Positions 16,450 to 25,764 of a stretch of 64,000 nucleotides of DNA are shown here, piece by piece. Every line of letters begins with the position of its first letter. The first letter of the stretch is position 1. The notes under the pieces were generated by a model, which saw only the letters and a program-made list of their open reading frames with translations, did no database searches and was not told the origin of the DNA. This stretch comes from Candidatus Chloroploca sp. Khr17 (GTDB lineage Bacteria > Chloroflexota > Chloroflexia > Chloroflexales > Chloroflexaceae), in contig NZ_RYFF01000025.1 in NCBI RefSeq assembly GCF_004138165.1, forward strand, positions 1 through 64,000, read 5' to 3'. A program made the position numbers and the translations under genes.

Positions 16450-17309
16450 TGGAACAACTCGATACGCCCCATGTTCCGGTCGAGTTGACGCCCTGGGATC
16501 GGGTGCAATTGGCCCGCCATCCCCAGCGCCCTCATTCGCTCGATTATATTTTCGCCCTCTGCGAAGATTTTGTGGAACTTCACGGTGACCGTCGTTTTGG
16601 CGATGATGCGGCAATCGTCGGTGGGATGGCCTCGTTCGGCAACCGGACGGTGATGGTGATCGGGCATCAAAAGGGCAATGATACCCGCGAGAATATGAAG
16701 CGTAACTTTGGCATGCCCCATCCCGAAGGGTATCGTAAAGCCCAGCGCTTGATGCGCCACGCCGAGAAGTTTGGTATTCCGGTGCTCTGTTTTGTCGATA
16801 CCCCTGCCGCCGATCCGAATAAAGAGTCGGAAGAACGCGGCCAGGGCAATGCCATCGCCGAGAGCATCCAACTGATGACGGTACTCAAGACACCAATCGT
16901 GGTGACGGTGATTGGTGAAGGTGGCAGCGGTGGGGCGCTCGCCCTCAGCGTTGGCGACCGTATCTTGATGCAGGAAAACTCGATCTATTCGGTCGCGTCA
17001 CCCGAGGCCACGGCCTCGATCCTGTGGCGCGATGCCGCCCGCGCCCCCGATGCCGCCCGGGCGCTCAAATTGACCGCCCAGGATCTCTATACGCTCGAAA
17101 TTATCGACGAGATCATTCCTGAAGTTCCCGGCGGTGCCCATACCGACCGCCTCGCCACTATGGATACCGTCGGTAAACGCATTGCAGCGCACCTTGAAGA
17201 TGTCTGCGCCCTTGACCTCGAAGTTTTGATGCGGCAACGGTATGACAAGTATCGCCGCATCGGTCAGTACGAAGAACAGCAGAGCTTCGCTGGGCGCAGC
17301 TTCTTATAA
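16449..17309 (+). CDS. accA: Acetyl-CoA carboxylase carboxyltransferase subunit alpha
   Basis: AccA is the partner of AccD in the carboxyltransferase. The 286 residues contain FCEDFVELHGDRRFGDD-like LCEDFVELHGDRRFGDDAAI, KGNDTRENMKRNFGMPHPEG and PVLCFVDTPAADPNKESEER. The glycine-rich GEGGSGGALALSVGDRILM stretch positions the carboxybiotin. The ATG shares its first base with the accD stop TGA, so the two are translationally coupled. Neither biotin carboxylase nor the carrier protein is nearby. Confidence 0.95.
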   Translation: MEQLDTPHVPVELTPWDRVQLARHPQRPHSLDYIFALCEDFVELHGDRRFGDDAAIVGGMASFGNRTVMVIGHQKGNDTRENMKRNFGMPHPEGYRKAQRLMRHAEKFGIPVLCFVDTPAADPNKESEERGQGNAIAESIQLMTVLKTPIVVTVIGEGGSGGALALSVGDRILMQENSIYSVASPEATASILWRDAARAPDAARALKLTAQDLYTLEIIDEIIPEVPGGAHTDRLATMDTVGKRIAAHLEDVCALDLEVLMRQRYDKYRRIGQYEEQQSFAGRSFL

Positions 17310-17338
17310 AACCCTCCCAAAACGAGTTTCTGTGTACG

Positions 17339-17365
17339 AAAAAAGCCAGCAACGCTGGCTTTTTT
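17339..17365 (+). terminator. Rho-independent terminator of accDA
   Basis: AAAAGCCAGC-AAC-GCTGGCTTTT, with a six-T tail, lies 30 bases after the accA stop. The stem has the GCCAGC/GCTGGC core found in several other terminators of this window. Confidence 0.93.
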
Positions 17366-17434
17366 CGTGCAAAGAAAACCGGATGGCACCAGTCTAGGTG
17401 CTTAATCACGCCTTCACCTCGCCTTAATACTCCA

Positions 17435-17463
17435 TTGACCCCCGATTAATGCAACTCTAGTAC
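17435..17463 (+). promoter_or_regulatory. Possible promoter of the ugp-like operon
   Basis: TTGACC followed by a 17-base spacer and TAGTAC. The -35 box is good and the -10 box is weak. TACGAT three bases further is an alternative. Confidence 0.4.
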
Positions 17464-17575
17464 GATACCAGAGCAGCTTTTTCAATCAATTCAACCTATA
17501 CGCACCATGATGTGCAGCCGAGTCACCGCTTCAATGATGCGTCATGTGAGCATGACGTGCTGTCTGGGATACGCA

Positions 17576-18481
17576 ATGCTTCAAAAACAAACTCGCCATG
17601 TGACAATGCGCGAACGACGCGAATGGCTTCTCTTTGCGCTGTTGCTTGGCCCCAACCTCTTCTTGTTCGGGCTGTTTACCTACTGGCCCTTGCTCTACAA
17701 TTTCTACCTCAGCTTTGTCAGTTGGAATTTTTTGCGTCCCAGGAAACGCTTTGTCTGGTTCGAGAATTATGCCGAAGTCTTTAGCCAGCCTCAGTTCTGG
17801 ACGATCGTCTGGAATACCGCCATCTTTGCGCTCTTTTCGGTGGGCCTGACCCTGCTTATTGGGCTTGCCCTGGCGTTGTTGCTCAATCAACCCCTGCGCT
17901 ATCGCAATGGGGCCCGCGCCGTCCTCTTTTCGCCGGTCATTATGTCGGGTGCCGTGGTGGCGGTGGTCTGGAGCTATATCTTTGATCCGCGTTACGGGCT
18001 CATTGATCAGTTGCTGGGGCTGATTGGTCTCAGTTCGCCAAACTGGCTCGGCGATCCGGCCTGGGCGATGCCCGCCGTGATTATGGTCTATGTCTGGAAA
18101 AATCTCGGCTATGCCGTCGTCATCTATCTCGCTGGCCTTCAGGGCATTCCCCGCGAACTCTACGATGCCGCACGCGTCGATGGGGCGGCCCCGTGGGATC
18201 GTTTCTGGCATGTGACCCTGCCCGGGCTCTCCCCCGTCGCCTTCTTTTTGTCAGTGACCAGTATCCTCGCCACTTTTCAGGCCTTCGATATTATCAAGGT
18301 ACTGACCAATGGTGGCCCGGTCATTGCCACGACCACGCTTATCTTTCATCTCTACGATCTGGGTTTTGTCAGTTATAACGCAGGCGAGGCGGGCGTGATC
18401 GCGATCGTGCTCTTTGCCATTATGCTCATCCTGACCATCATTCAACTCCGCTATCTCGAACAACGGGTGGCCTACAGTTAA
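17576..18481 (+). CDS. ugpA: ABC sugar/glycerol-3-phosphate transporter permease (UgpA/MalF-like)
   Basis: An integral-membrane permease of the carbohydrate uptake type 1 family with about six transmembrane helices. The EAA loop that contacts the ATPase is at YDAARVDGAAPWDRFWHVTL. I use the third ATG (MLQKQTRHVT) because the earlier in-frame ATGs would add a cysteine-rich extension that does not fit the family. Order ugpA-ugpE-ugpB, together with the form of the binding protein, suggests the glycerol-3-phosphate or glycerophosphodiester branch, but a sugar is equally possible. No ATPase gene is present, so a shared MsmX/UgpC-like ATPase probably lies elsewhere. Confidence 0.8.
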   Translation: MLQKQTRHVTMRERREWLLFALLLGPNLFLFGLFTYWPLLYNFYLSFVSWNFLRPRKRFVWFENYAEVFSQPQFWTIVWNTAIFALFSVGLTLLIGLALALLLNQPLRYRNGARAVLFSPVIMSGAVVAVVWSYIFDPRYGLIDQLLGLIGLSSPNWLGDPAWAMPAVIMVYVWKNLGYAVVIYLAGLQGIPRELYDAARVDGAAPWDRFWHVTLPGLSPVAFFLSVTSILATFQAFDIIKVLTNGGPVIATTTLIFHLYDLGFVSYNAGEAGVIAIVLFAIMLILTIIQLRYLEQRVAYS

Positions 18482-18522
18482 GCCTGACGATGCGGTATGG
18501 AACCCGCCTGGGAGAAAAGATC

Positions 18523-19398
18523 ATGGCTTTGAGTGAAGAAATCACGCTGACCCCTACCCTCGAGACAAGCTGGCGCACGCCACGTCTCTGGCGCTTCGCG
18601 GGGTATCTCGCGATGCTGGCGACCGTGATCGTGATTGGCTTGCCTGTCTACTGGACGGTGAGCGCGGCGTTTAAGACGACCGGTGAAATTTACCGCCTTC
18701 CGGTCACCTGGTTCCCTGCGGAACCAACCCTGGCGAATTTCCCCCAGGCCTGGAATGCGGCTCCCTTTGAGCGTTACTATCTCAATAGTTTCCTTACCAC
18801 GCTGGGGGGCATGGCGGCTGAAGTGACCCTCGCGATTATGTCAGCCTATGCCCTGGCGTTCCTGCGCTTTCCCCGCAAGCAACTCGTCTTTTTGCTCTTG
18901 CTGGCGGCCTTGATGATCCCGGTCGAAATCACCATTGTGCCCAATTACCTGACCGTCGCCCGCCTCGGCTGGATCAATACGTATGCGGGCATCATTATCC
19001 CCGGTGCCGCGATTGCCTATGGCACCTTCCTGCTGCGCCAGGCGTTTCTCTCGCTGCCCTACGAGGTGATCGAGGCGGCTCGGGTCGATGGCGCTGGGCA
19101 CCTGCGCATTATGTTCAATGTGGTGATGCCAATGGCTCAACCAGCCATCGTCACCATGGCCCTGCTCTCGATGGTCGCCAAATGGAACGATTTCCTCTGG
19201 CCCCTTATTGTAACGAATACCACCAATATGCGTACCCTGCCCATCGGCATCTTCTGGCTCCGCAATAGCGAGGGCCTGATCAACTGGGGCGTCATTATGG
19301 CTGGTTCACTCTTTTTGATTATCCCTGTGCTGATCGTCTTTCTGATGGTTCAGCGCTATATCGTTGATGGCATCGCTGCTGGTGCTGTCAAAGGGTAA
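18523..19398 (+). CDS. ugpE: ABC sugar/glycerol-3-phosphate transporter permease (UgpE/MalG-like)
   Basis: The second permease subunit, with five to six hydrophobic segments and an EAA loop at IEAARVDGAGHLRIMFNVVMP. The start ATG (MALSEEITL) has GGGAGAAAAG upstream and lies 41 bases after ugpA; an earlier in-frame ATG at 18490 has no ribosome site. It forms a heterodimeric membrane channel with the upstream permease. The C-terminal MVQRYIVDGIAAGAVKG is the typical MalG-type end. Confidence 0.84.
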   Translation: MALSEEITLTPTLETSWRTPRLWRFAGYLAMLATVIVIGLPVYWTVSAAFKTTGEIYRLPVTWFPAEPTLANFPQAWNAAPFERYYLNSFLTTLGGMAAEVTLAIMSAYALAFLRFPRKQLVFLLLLAALMIPVEITIVPNYLTVARLGWINTYAGIIIPGAAIAYGTFLLRQAFLSLPYEVIEAARVDGAGHLRIMFNVVMPMAQPAIVTMALLSMVAKWNDFLWPLIVTNTTNMRTLPIGIFWLRNSEGLINWGVIMAGSLFLIIPVLIVFLMVQRYIVDGIAAGAVKG

Positions 19399-19469
19399 GG
19401 TAGGCACCGCTGGGGCGATAAGAAGCCCCGTGGTCACATAGATTTCGTGAGGAGAAAGGAGTCCGTGAG

Positions 19470-20855
19470 ATGGATCAACTGAAGTTGACGCGGCGACAGA
19501 TGCTGCGGATGATGCTCGCTGGAGGCAGCGTGGCAGCGCTCGCTGCGTGTGGCACTGCCCCGGCGGCCCCAACGACCCCCACCGATGCGCCAGCGGCCCC
19601 GGCCGCTGCTACCACCGCCCCCGCCCAGGTAAGTCAAACCGGTTCAACCGTAACAATCACCTACTGGGGCTCGTTCAGTGGCAACCTTGGTGAAGCCGAG
19701 CAGGCCATGGTGCAGCGTTTCAACGAGTCACAGAGTGATATTGTCGTTGATTACCAGTTCCAGGGGAGCTACGAAGAGACGGCTCAGAAATATACCGCTG
19801 GCTTGCAGGCGAATACGATTCCCGATCTGATCCTGCTCTCGGATGTCTGGTGGTTCGGCTTTTATGTCGCCGGTGCGATCAGTGAGCTCGATGGGCTGGC
19901 GCAGCAGGCCGGGTTGGATTTCAGTGACTACGAGCCAGTCTTGCTCAATGAAGGCAACCGCCAGGGCAAGCAGTTCTGGATCCCCTTTGCCCGCTCGACC
20001 CCGCTCTTTTACTATAACAAAGACCTCTGGGCCGAGGCGGGGTTGCCTGATCGTGCGCCCGAGACCTGGGCCGAGTTTGGCGAGTGGGCACCACAGTTGA
20101 TTCAGCGTGATGGCAGTACGCTGACCCGTTCAGCGTTTGTGCATCCCGATGGGGCCAGTTACATCGCCTGGCTCTTCCAGGGCGTCACCTGGCAGCACGG
20201 TGGGAAGTATTCAAACGAAGACTTCACAATGACCATGACCGACGAGAATACGGTTCGGGCCGCCCAGTTTTATCAGGACACCGTGCGTGACATGGGATGG
20301 GCCACCCTCGGGCAAGACATCAACCGTGATTTCCTCGGCGGAGCCGCCGCTGCGATGATGGCCTCAACTGGTGGTCTCGCGGGGATTACGGCAAATGCAA
20401 CCTTCCCCGTTGGCGTCGGCTTTTTGCCCAAAGAGGCCAACTTTGGCTGTTGCACAGGTGGTGCTGGCCTGGCCATTCCGAGTGGCATTCCCGATGAGAA
20501 GAAACTGGCAGCAATGACCTATATTGCCTTTGCCACCAATACCGAGCAGGCCGGAACCTGGGCGCGCGATACTGGCTATATGCCGGTGCGCATCAGCACC
20601 AAACAGACCCCGGATATGGTCGCGTTTTTCGAGGCAAATCCGAACTTCAAGACCGCTGTCGATCAGTTGCCGCTGACCCGCGCCCAGGATGCTGCCCGCG
20701 TCTTTGTGCGCAACGGCGACCAGATCATTGGCAAGGGCCTCGAGCGCATCATTGTGAACGGGGAAGTGCCCGCTACCGTGTTTGCCGATATTGACGCTGA
20801 ACTAACCCGCGCAGCCGAGCCGATCCTGGAGGATCTCCGCGAGGTTGAGGGCTAA
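19470..20855 (+). CDS. ugpB: Extracellular solute-binding lipoprotein, UgpB-like
   Basis: A 461-residue family-1 binding protein. The leader MDQLKLTRRQMLRMMLAGGS has a TAT-like arginine pair and ends in the lipobox LAACG, then an Ala/Pro/Thr linker. The mature part starts with TITYWGSFSGNLGEAEQAMV and has NTIPDLILLSDVWWFGFY, IPFARSTPLFYYNKDLW and an EAN-like end. These are features of the UgpB branch, which binds glycerol-3-phosphate or its diesters. ATG with GGAGAAAGGAG upstream. It is followed by a strong terminator. Confidence 0.85.
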   Translation: MDQLKLTRRQMLRMMLAGGSVAALAACGTAPAAPTTPTDAPAAPAAATTAPAQVSQTGSTVTITYWGSFSGNLGEAEQAMVQRFNESQSDIVVDYQFQGSYEETAQKYTAGLQANTIPDLILLSDVWWFGFYVAGAISELDGLAQQAGLDFSDYEPVLLNEGNRQGKQFWIPFARSTPLFYYNKDLWAEAGLPDRAPETWAEFGEWAPQLIQRDGSTLTRSAFVHPDGASYIAWLFQGVTWQHGGKYSNEDFTMTMTDENTVRAAQFYQDTVRDMGWATLGQDINRDFLGGAAAAMMASTGGLAGITANATFPVGVGFLPKEANFGCCTGGAGLAIPSGIPDEKKLAAMTYIAFATNTEQAGTWARDTGYMPVRISTKQTPDMVAFFEANPNFKTAVDQLPLTRAQDAARVFVRNGDQIIGKGLERIIVNGEVPATVFADIDAELTRAAEPILEDLREVEG

Positions 20856-20903
20856 AAAAGAGGGCGTCTCGGCCAGCAATGCTGGTCGAGACGCCCCTTT
20901 TTT
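20856..20903. terminator. Bidirectional terminator between ugpB and pnp
   Basis: A stem of about 17 bp, GGGCGTCTCG...CGAGACGCCC, is capped by GCCAGC-AAT-GCTGG. It is flanked by A6 on one side and T6 on the other, so it can end transcription of both convergent genes. Confidence 0.93.
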
Positions 20904-20906
20904 AAT

Positions 20907-23159
20907 CTAGTCTTGCTCGCGGCGGCGTGGGCGTGGACGGTCGCCACTGCCACTACGTGGCGGGCCACGGCGGTCGCCGCGGTCGCCCCCGCGGTCACCG
21001 CGATCGCTGCGCGGTGCTGCCCCGGCTGCCCGCCGATCATCAGCGGTTTCGCCAGTCAACACGGCCCGACGGCTCAGGCTAATCTTGCCCGTTCCACCAT
21101 CAACCGCGATCACCATCACATTGATCTCATCACCGATCTGGATCACATCCTCAACATTCTCGACCCGAGTTTCGGCGAGTTCACTAACGTGAACCATGCC
21201 ATCTTTGCCAGGCAGAATATTGACAAACGCGCCAAACGGCTTGATGCTCACCACCTTGCCGAGGAAGATATCACCAACCTTTGCCTCGCGGGTCAGGCCT
21301 TCGATAAACGCCACGGCAACCTTGGCCCCTTCGCCATCACTAGAAGTGACAAAGACGCGGCCATCGTCTTCAACGTCGATCTGCGCCCCCGTACTTTCGA
21401 CAATGCCACGGATGGTCTTGCCACCAGGCCCAATGAGCGCCCCGATCTTCTCGACCGGGATCTGCAGCGAAATGATGCGCGGCGCATATGGCGACATCTC
21501 GGTACGATGGCTAGGCAGCACCGCGTTCATCTTGTCAAGAATGAAGAGCCGCCCCTGACGCGCCTGCTCAAACGCCTCGGCCATAATCTCATAGGTAATG
21601 CCGGTCGTCTTGATATCCATCTGCAGACCGGTAATGCCCTCGGCGGTACCAGCAACTTTGAAGTCCATATCACCGAGCGCATCTTCGAGGCCCTGAATAT
21701 CGGTAAGCACCTTCCAGCGGCCATCGGGATCGGTAATGAGGCCCATCGCCACGCCAGCCACATGCGACTTGAGTGGCACACCCGCATCCATCATGCTCAG
21801 CGACGAACCACAGACACTCGCCATCGACGACGACCCATTCGAACTGAGCACCTCGGAGACGAGGCGCATCGTATAGGGGAACTCGGCCTGTGTGGGCAGA
21901 ACCGCGTGGAGCGAGCGCTCGGCGAGGGCACCGTGACCAATATCGCGTCGGCGGGGCGAGCCCATCCGCTTGGCCTCACCGGTCGAGAAGGGCGGGAAAT
22001 TATAGTGATGGATATAGCGCTTGGTCGTCTCGATCCCCAGGTCATCAAGGCGCTGCTCATCACCGGGCGAGCCAAGCGTCGTAATCGTCAAGACCTGCGT
22101 CTGACCGCGCGAAAAGAGCCCGGTACCGTGAACGCGGGGCAGCACCCCAACATCAATAGCAATCGGACGAATCTCGTGCAGCGCACGGCCATCAACACGG
22201 ATGCCCTCATCAAGAATGGCATCACGCACCTCAGCCTTGAGCAACTTCTCGAAAGCCTTGCTTACCTCTTTGCTGCGGGCAGCAAGCTCCTCGTCGGGCT
22301 CATCGACGGTAAAGTGAGCGACCACCTCAGCCTTGAGCGCACTAGTACGCTCTTCGCGCTCGGTCTTATCGGTACTTCGCACAGCCTCACGCAAACGGTG
22401 CCCCATCCAGATACTGATCGACTCTTCAAGCGAAGTATCGACGGCCGGGGGCACAAACTCACGTTTGGGCTTACCGCAGAGGCGCACCAGTTCTTCTTGC
22501 AAATCACAGAGTTGCCGACAAACCTGATGGCCTTCCGTCACCGCCTGCAGCATCTGCGCTTCGGTCAACTCATACGCCCCGGCCTCCACCATCAGTACCG
22601 CATCGCGGGTACCTGCGATCACCAGATCGAGGCGGCTCTGCTCCATTGCGCTCATCGGCGGATTCGCAACAAGTTGCCCATCAAGAAAACCCATTTGCAC
22701 GGCCCCGACCGGCCCCTTGAAGGGCAAATCGCTAATGGCAAGGGCAGCCGAAGCGCCAATAATCGCCATAGGGCCAGGATCATTGACCATATCCATCGCG
22801 AAGGTCGTAATGATGACCTGCACTTCGTTCTGATAGCCTTTGGGGAAGAGCGGACGAAGCGGGCGGTCAGTAAGGCGTGACGTCAAAATTGCCGTCGTCG
22901 TCGGGCGGCCCTCACGCTTAAAGAAATTACCAGGAATCTTGCCCGCCGAATACATGCGCTCTTCATAATCAACCGTCAGCGGAAAAAAATCCACCCCCTC
23001 GCGCGCCTCTTTCGCCCCAACCACCGTGGCGAGCAACAGCGTATCACCATAGCGCACCGTCACCGCACCATCAGCCTGCTCAGCGAAACGCCCCGCCTCA
23101 AGCGTCAGCGTACGGCCAGCAATCTCAGCGCTGACCGAAAAGACCTGCCGTTCTGTCAT
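20907..23159 (-). CDS. pnp: Polyribonucleotide nucleotidyltransferase (PNPase)
   Basis: PNPase degrades RNA phosphorolytically from the 3' end and takes part in RNA turnover. The 750 residues contain two RNase PH cores (the second with [20 protein letters not shown]), a KH domain ([20 protein letters not shown]) and an S1 domain ([19 protein letters not shown]). The last 40 residues are an unusual arginine/glycine/aspartate-rich tail ([15 protein letters not shown]), likely RNA-binding. Start ATG with AGGAGAAAAG. It lies 224 bases downstream of rpsO in the usual rpsO-pnp order, so it may be autoregulated in the leader as in other bacteria. Confidence 0.97.
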   Translation of the reverse strand: MTERQVFSVSAEIAGRTLTLEAGRFAEQADGAVTVRYGDTLLLATVVGAKEAREGVDFFPLTVDYEERMYSAGKIPGNFFKREGRPTTTAILTSRLTDRPLRPLFPKGYQNEVQVIITTFAMDMVNDPGPMAIIGASAALAISDLPFKGPVGAVQMGFLDGQLVANPPMSAMEQSRLDLVIAGTRDAVLMVEAGAYELTEAQMLQAVTEGHQVCRQLCDLQEELVRLCGKPKREFVPPAVDTSLEESISIWMGHRLREAVRSTDKTEREERTSALKAEVVAHFTVDEPDEELAARSKEVSKAFEKLLKAEVRDAILDEGIRVDGRALHEIRPIAIDVGVLPRVHGTGLFSRGQTQVLTITTLGSPGDEQRLDDLGIETTKRYIHHYNFPPFSTGEAKRMGSPRRRDIGHGALAERSLHAVLPTQAEFPYTMRLVSEVLSSNGSSSMASVCGSSLSMMDAGVPLKSHVAGVAMGLITDPDGRWKVLTDIQGLEDALGDMDFKVAGTAEGITGLQMDIKTTGITYEIMAEAFEQARQGRLFILDKMNAVLPSHRTEMSPYAPRIISLQIPVEKIGALIGPGGKTIRGIVESTGAQIDVEDDGRVFVTSSDGEGAKVAVAFIEGLTREAKVGDIFLGKVVSIKPFGAFVNILPGKDGMVHVSELAETRVENVEDVIQIGDEINVMVIAVDGGTGKISLSRRAVLTGETADDRRAAGAAPRSDRGDRGGDRGDRRGPPRSGSGDRPRPRRREQD

Positions 23160-23383
23160 ACGTTCTTTTCTCCTCATCTGGCTCAACACAAAGCCAACCA
23201 TTTGCATTGCAGAGGAGGGGTTCGGTACTGGAGCCCGCCAGCGGATAGCAACGACCAGCCCCTGGCGCGCTCCAATCCCGAACAACCTGATCCTCTGCCA
23301 AAGACAACACAAGGGTGCCAACGGTCGAACGACCATCAGCACCCCTGGCTTTAACCTGGCATAAGCGACACAATCACCATGCC

Positions 23384-23653
23384 TTAACGACGCAGACCAA
23401 GCCGCTCGATCACACTGCGATACCGTTCCTTATCACGACTCTGCAGGTAGTTGAGCAAGCGGCGGCGGCGCCCCACCAGCTTCAACAAACCACGCCGTGA
23501 GTGGTGATCGTGAATATGGATCCGCAAATGTTCGATCAACTGATTAATCCGCTCGGTAAGCAACGCAACCTGAACTTCAGGTGAACCGGTATCAGTGCTA
23601 TGCACCTGATAGGAATCAATCAGATTGGACTTCTCATCTTTTTCGAGCGCCAC
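23384..23653 (-). CDS. rpsO: Ribosomal protein S15
   Basis: S15 binds the central domain of 16S rRNA early in 30S assembly. The protein is 89 residues, as usual, with the conserved [20 protein letters not shown] and [20 protein letters not shown] segments. The GTG start has a perfect AGGAGGAAGAC ribosome site; upstream in-frame codons would give an atypical extension. Upstream of pnp on the same strand. Confidence 0.97.
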   Translation of the reverse strand: MALEKDEKSNLIDSYQVHSTDTGSPEVQVALLTERINQLIEHLRIHIHDHHSRRGLLKLVGRRRRLLNYLQSRDKERYRSVIERLGLRR

Positions 23654-23733
23654 GTCTTCCTCCTGGATAATCGCGCACGGGCCTGGCGCAGCCCGGCGTT
23701 CCTGGCTTTTGGCAAGCTTGTACAAGCGGTCAC

Positions 23734-23763
23734 ATTATAGCACAGATCGCCAGCATGTGCTAA
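23734..23763 (-). promoter_or_regulatory. Promoter of rpsO-pnp
   Basis: On the minus strand TTAGCA, an 18-base spacer and TATAAT with an extended TGC lie about 80 bases upstream of the rpsO start. The leader between them is long enough for S15-type autoregulation. Confidence 0.65.
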
Positions 23764-23850
23764 CTGCTAGAAGGCTTCGGGTCAGGGCGATGGCATCTTT
23801 GGTTCGTGCATGCCGCCAGGCCGGTGGATCGCCCCCATACGCCCACGCCA

Positions 23851-23954
23851 ATGGTTTTCCAGCAATGAATCCGCTCGACCAGACCTCACAGGTCTGCGAG
23901 ACCTGTGAGGTCTAGCCTGTGCCGCGCATACCGGATTATTGCTTGAAAGACCAT
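23851..23954. mobile_element. 104-bp MITE-like element with terminal inverted repeats
   Basis: The left end is ATGGTTTTCCAGCAATGAAT followed by CCG. The right end is CGG followed by ATTATTGCTTGAAAGACCAT. These are imperfect inverted copies of each other and match the ends of the element at 1427-1659. The interior holds the palindrome AGACCTCACAGGTCT / AGACCTGTGAGGTCT (23881-23913). No coding capacity. The element lies between the rpsO promoter and the tRNA operon. Confidence 0.75.
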
Positions 23955-24031
23955 CACGGCAACGGCAAGGCAACCACACACAGCACCCGCAACGGTCTCG
24001 CCGTTGCGGGTGCTGTGTGTGGTTCAAACGC

Positions 24032-24107
24032 TGGTGCCAAGGACCGGACTTGAACCGGTGACCCCCGCATTTTCAGTGCGATGCTCTACCAACTGAGCTA
24101 CCTTGGC
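24032..24107 (-). tRNA. tRNA-Phe (GAA)
   Basis: A 76-nt cloverleaf with acceptor GCCAAGG/CCTTGGC and encoded CCA. The loop CTGAAAA gives anticodon GAA. It is the last gene of a three-tRNA transcript. A 31-base gap separates it from the element at 23954 on one side. Confidence 0.96.
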
Positions 24108-24154
24108 GGATGGTGATTTACCGACAAACAGATTGGAAGGTTTCGGCAAACCGA

Positions 24155-24229
24155 TGGTGGGCGATGACGGGGTCGAACCGCCGACACCCTCGGTGTAAGC
24201 GAGGTGCTCTACCACTGAGCTAATCGCCC
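24155..24229 (-). tRNA. tRNA-Val (TAC)
   Basis: A 75-nt cloverleaf with acceptor GGGCGAT/ATCGCCC and encoded CCA. The anticodon stem CCTCG/CGAGG encloses CTTACAC, anticodon TAC, reading GTA and GTG. Confidence 0.95.
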
Positions 24230-24239
24230 CAAGTTGTTG

Positions 24240-24329
<90 letters not shown>

Positions 24330-24349
24330 AATTTGTTAAACACCGCACT

Positions 24350-24378
24350 ATTATAGTCAGGTCGTGGCGGTTTGTCAA
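24350..24378 (-). promoter_or_regulatory. Consensus sigma-70 promoter of the tRNA operon
   Basis: On the minus strand TTGACA, exactly 17 bases, then TATAAT match the sigma-70 consensus perfectly. The mature tRNA-Leu begins about 20 bases downstream, consistent with strong stable-RNA expression. Confidence 0.93.
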
Positions 24379-24528
24379 ACATTGCCCAGCGTGCCCAGCG
24401 TGTTGCGATTTCTTTACAGTGAATTGAACAAGCAGGGATTATACTGCATATCAGACAAGAGTTTGCCTGCGGCAAGGTCTCCAGGATGGCCTATGGGTAA
24501 GGTATGCGACACACTGGGCGGAGGGAGC

Positions 24529-25764
24529 ATGACCAGCATTTTGATTGTCGAAGATGAGCTTCTGGTCGCAATGGATACCAAGGCATTGCTCACAAACCAC
24601 GGCTATGATGTGACCGGGGTCGTGACGAGTGGCGGCGAAGCGGTCAAGCAAGCGTTGAACCTGCGCCCCGATCTGGTCTTGATGGATATTCGGCTCAGGG
24701 GCGAGATTGATGGCGTGACTGCCGCAACCCAGATTTTAAGTCATTTAAGCGTGCCGGTAATCTATGTCACCGCTTTTGCTGATGAGGCCACGTTGCTGCG
24801 TGCGCGTACCACGGCCCCCTATGGCTATCTCGTCAAGCCGTTTGATGAGTCGACACTGATTGCTTCGATCACGATGGCCGTTGAACGCCATTCCCGTGAT
24901 AGCCGCGCTACTTCGCGGGCCGAACTGCTCAGTACCATCCTCAATGGCAGTGGTGATGCGGTGCTTGCCGTCGATGCGAATGGCCTTGTGACCTATGTAA
25001 ATGACCACGCGGCACGGATTTTGCACCAGGATCCGCAACAGGCGCTTGGGCGACCTGTCGCATCGGTGGTGCCGCTGCGCGATCCGTTTACCGGGGCGCT
25101 CGTGGCCCCCCCTGCGCTTGATACGCTGCTCGGGGCCGCAGCGTCCCCACGTCCCCGAACGCTCGATCTTTGCATCCCCGGTCATGCCATCCGCTCGGTT
25201 ATGGTCGGCGCAGCCCCGGCCAATGGCACCTCGGGGGTCACCGGTGCGGTGATGATCCTCTGGGAACAACCCGCTGGGACCAATCGCACCCCCCAATTCA
25301 CGCCAATCGCGCAAGCCATAACGCCCGCAGCGCCCCCGTCGCCTCAGCCCGCGCCACGTCCGCTTAGCCCGGCAATCCAGGTCTCACACCTCAGCGCGGC
25401 CTGCGCAAGCTTGATCGCCCCCGGTCATGTTGACCGTCTGCTCAAACTGCACCTCTTGCTCGTGCTTCAGCAACATCCGCAATTACACCACGATGCGCTG
25501 AGCCTAAGCGAGTGGCTCAAAGAGCCTCCCTGGGAGGTGCAAGAGGCGTTGACCGAATTGACCGAGATTGGTCTGCTGGCCCATAATGGCGCGACCAGTA
25601 CGCCTGCCTATTATCTTATCGCGGGCAATGATCAGAGTGGGGTGGCCGCGCTGGCCCGCGCTTTTGATGATCCCGAGTTACGTCAACTCCTCGTTACCCG
25701 GGTACGTGCTGCCCAACAGGAACGGATGATGCGCCAGCCGCCCCCTTGGGATTTTCTGCGCTAA
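24529..25764 (+). CDS. Response regulator with REC and PAS-like domains and a winged-helix-like tail
   Basis: The N-terminal receiver (residues 1-120) has LIVEDELL for the metal site, DLVLMDIRLRG with the phosphoacceptor aspartate, PVIYVTAF and LVKPF with the conserved lysine. A PAS-like domain follows at about 130-230 (LLSTILNGSGDAVLAVDANG). After a proline-rich linker the last 100 residues (LSLSEWLKEPPWEVQEALTE) look like a winged-helix fold, so DNA binding is possible but not proven. Start ATG with GGAGGGAGC. The gene converges with a histidine kinase and shares four bases at the stop codons, suggesting they form one two-component system. Confidence 0.83.
   Translation: MTSILIVEDELLVAMDTKALLTNHGYDVTGVVTSGGEAVKQALNLRPDLVLMDIRLRGEIDGVTAATQILSHLSVPVIYVTAFADEATLLRARTTAPYGYLVKPFDESTLIASITMAVERHSRDSRATSRAELLSTILNGSGDAVLAVDANGLVTYVNDHAARILHQDPQQALGRPVASVVPLRDPFTGALVAPPALDTLLGAAASPRPRTLDLCIPGHAIRSVMVGAAPANGTSGVTGAVMILWEQPAGTNRTPQFTPIAQAITPAAPPSPQPAPRPLSPAIQVSHLSAACASLIAPGHVDRLLKLHLLLVLQQHPQLHHDALSLSEWLKEPPWEVQEALTELTEIGLLAHNGATSTPAYYLIAGNDQSGVAALARAFDDPELRQLLVTRVRAAQQERMMRQPPPWDFLR

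Noticed and set aside
20913-22880. 655-codon open frame antisense to pnp
   Set aside because: It lies wholly opposite a gene with full PNPase, KH and S1 motifs, and its translation has no recognisable domain. GC-rich codon use makes long antisense frames common.
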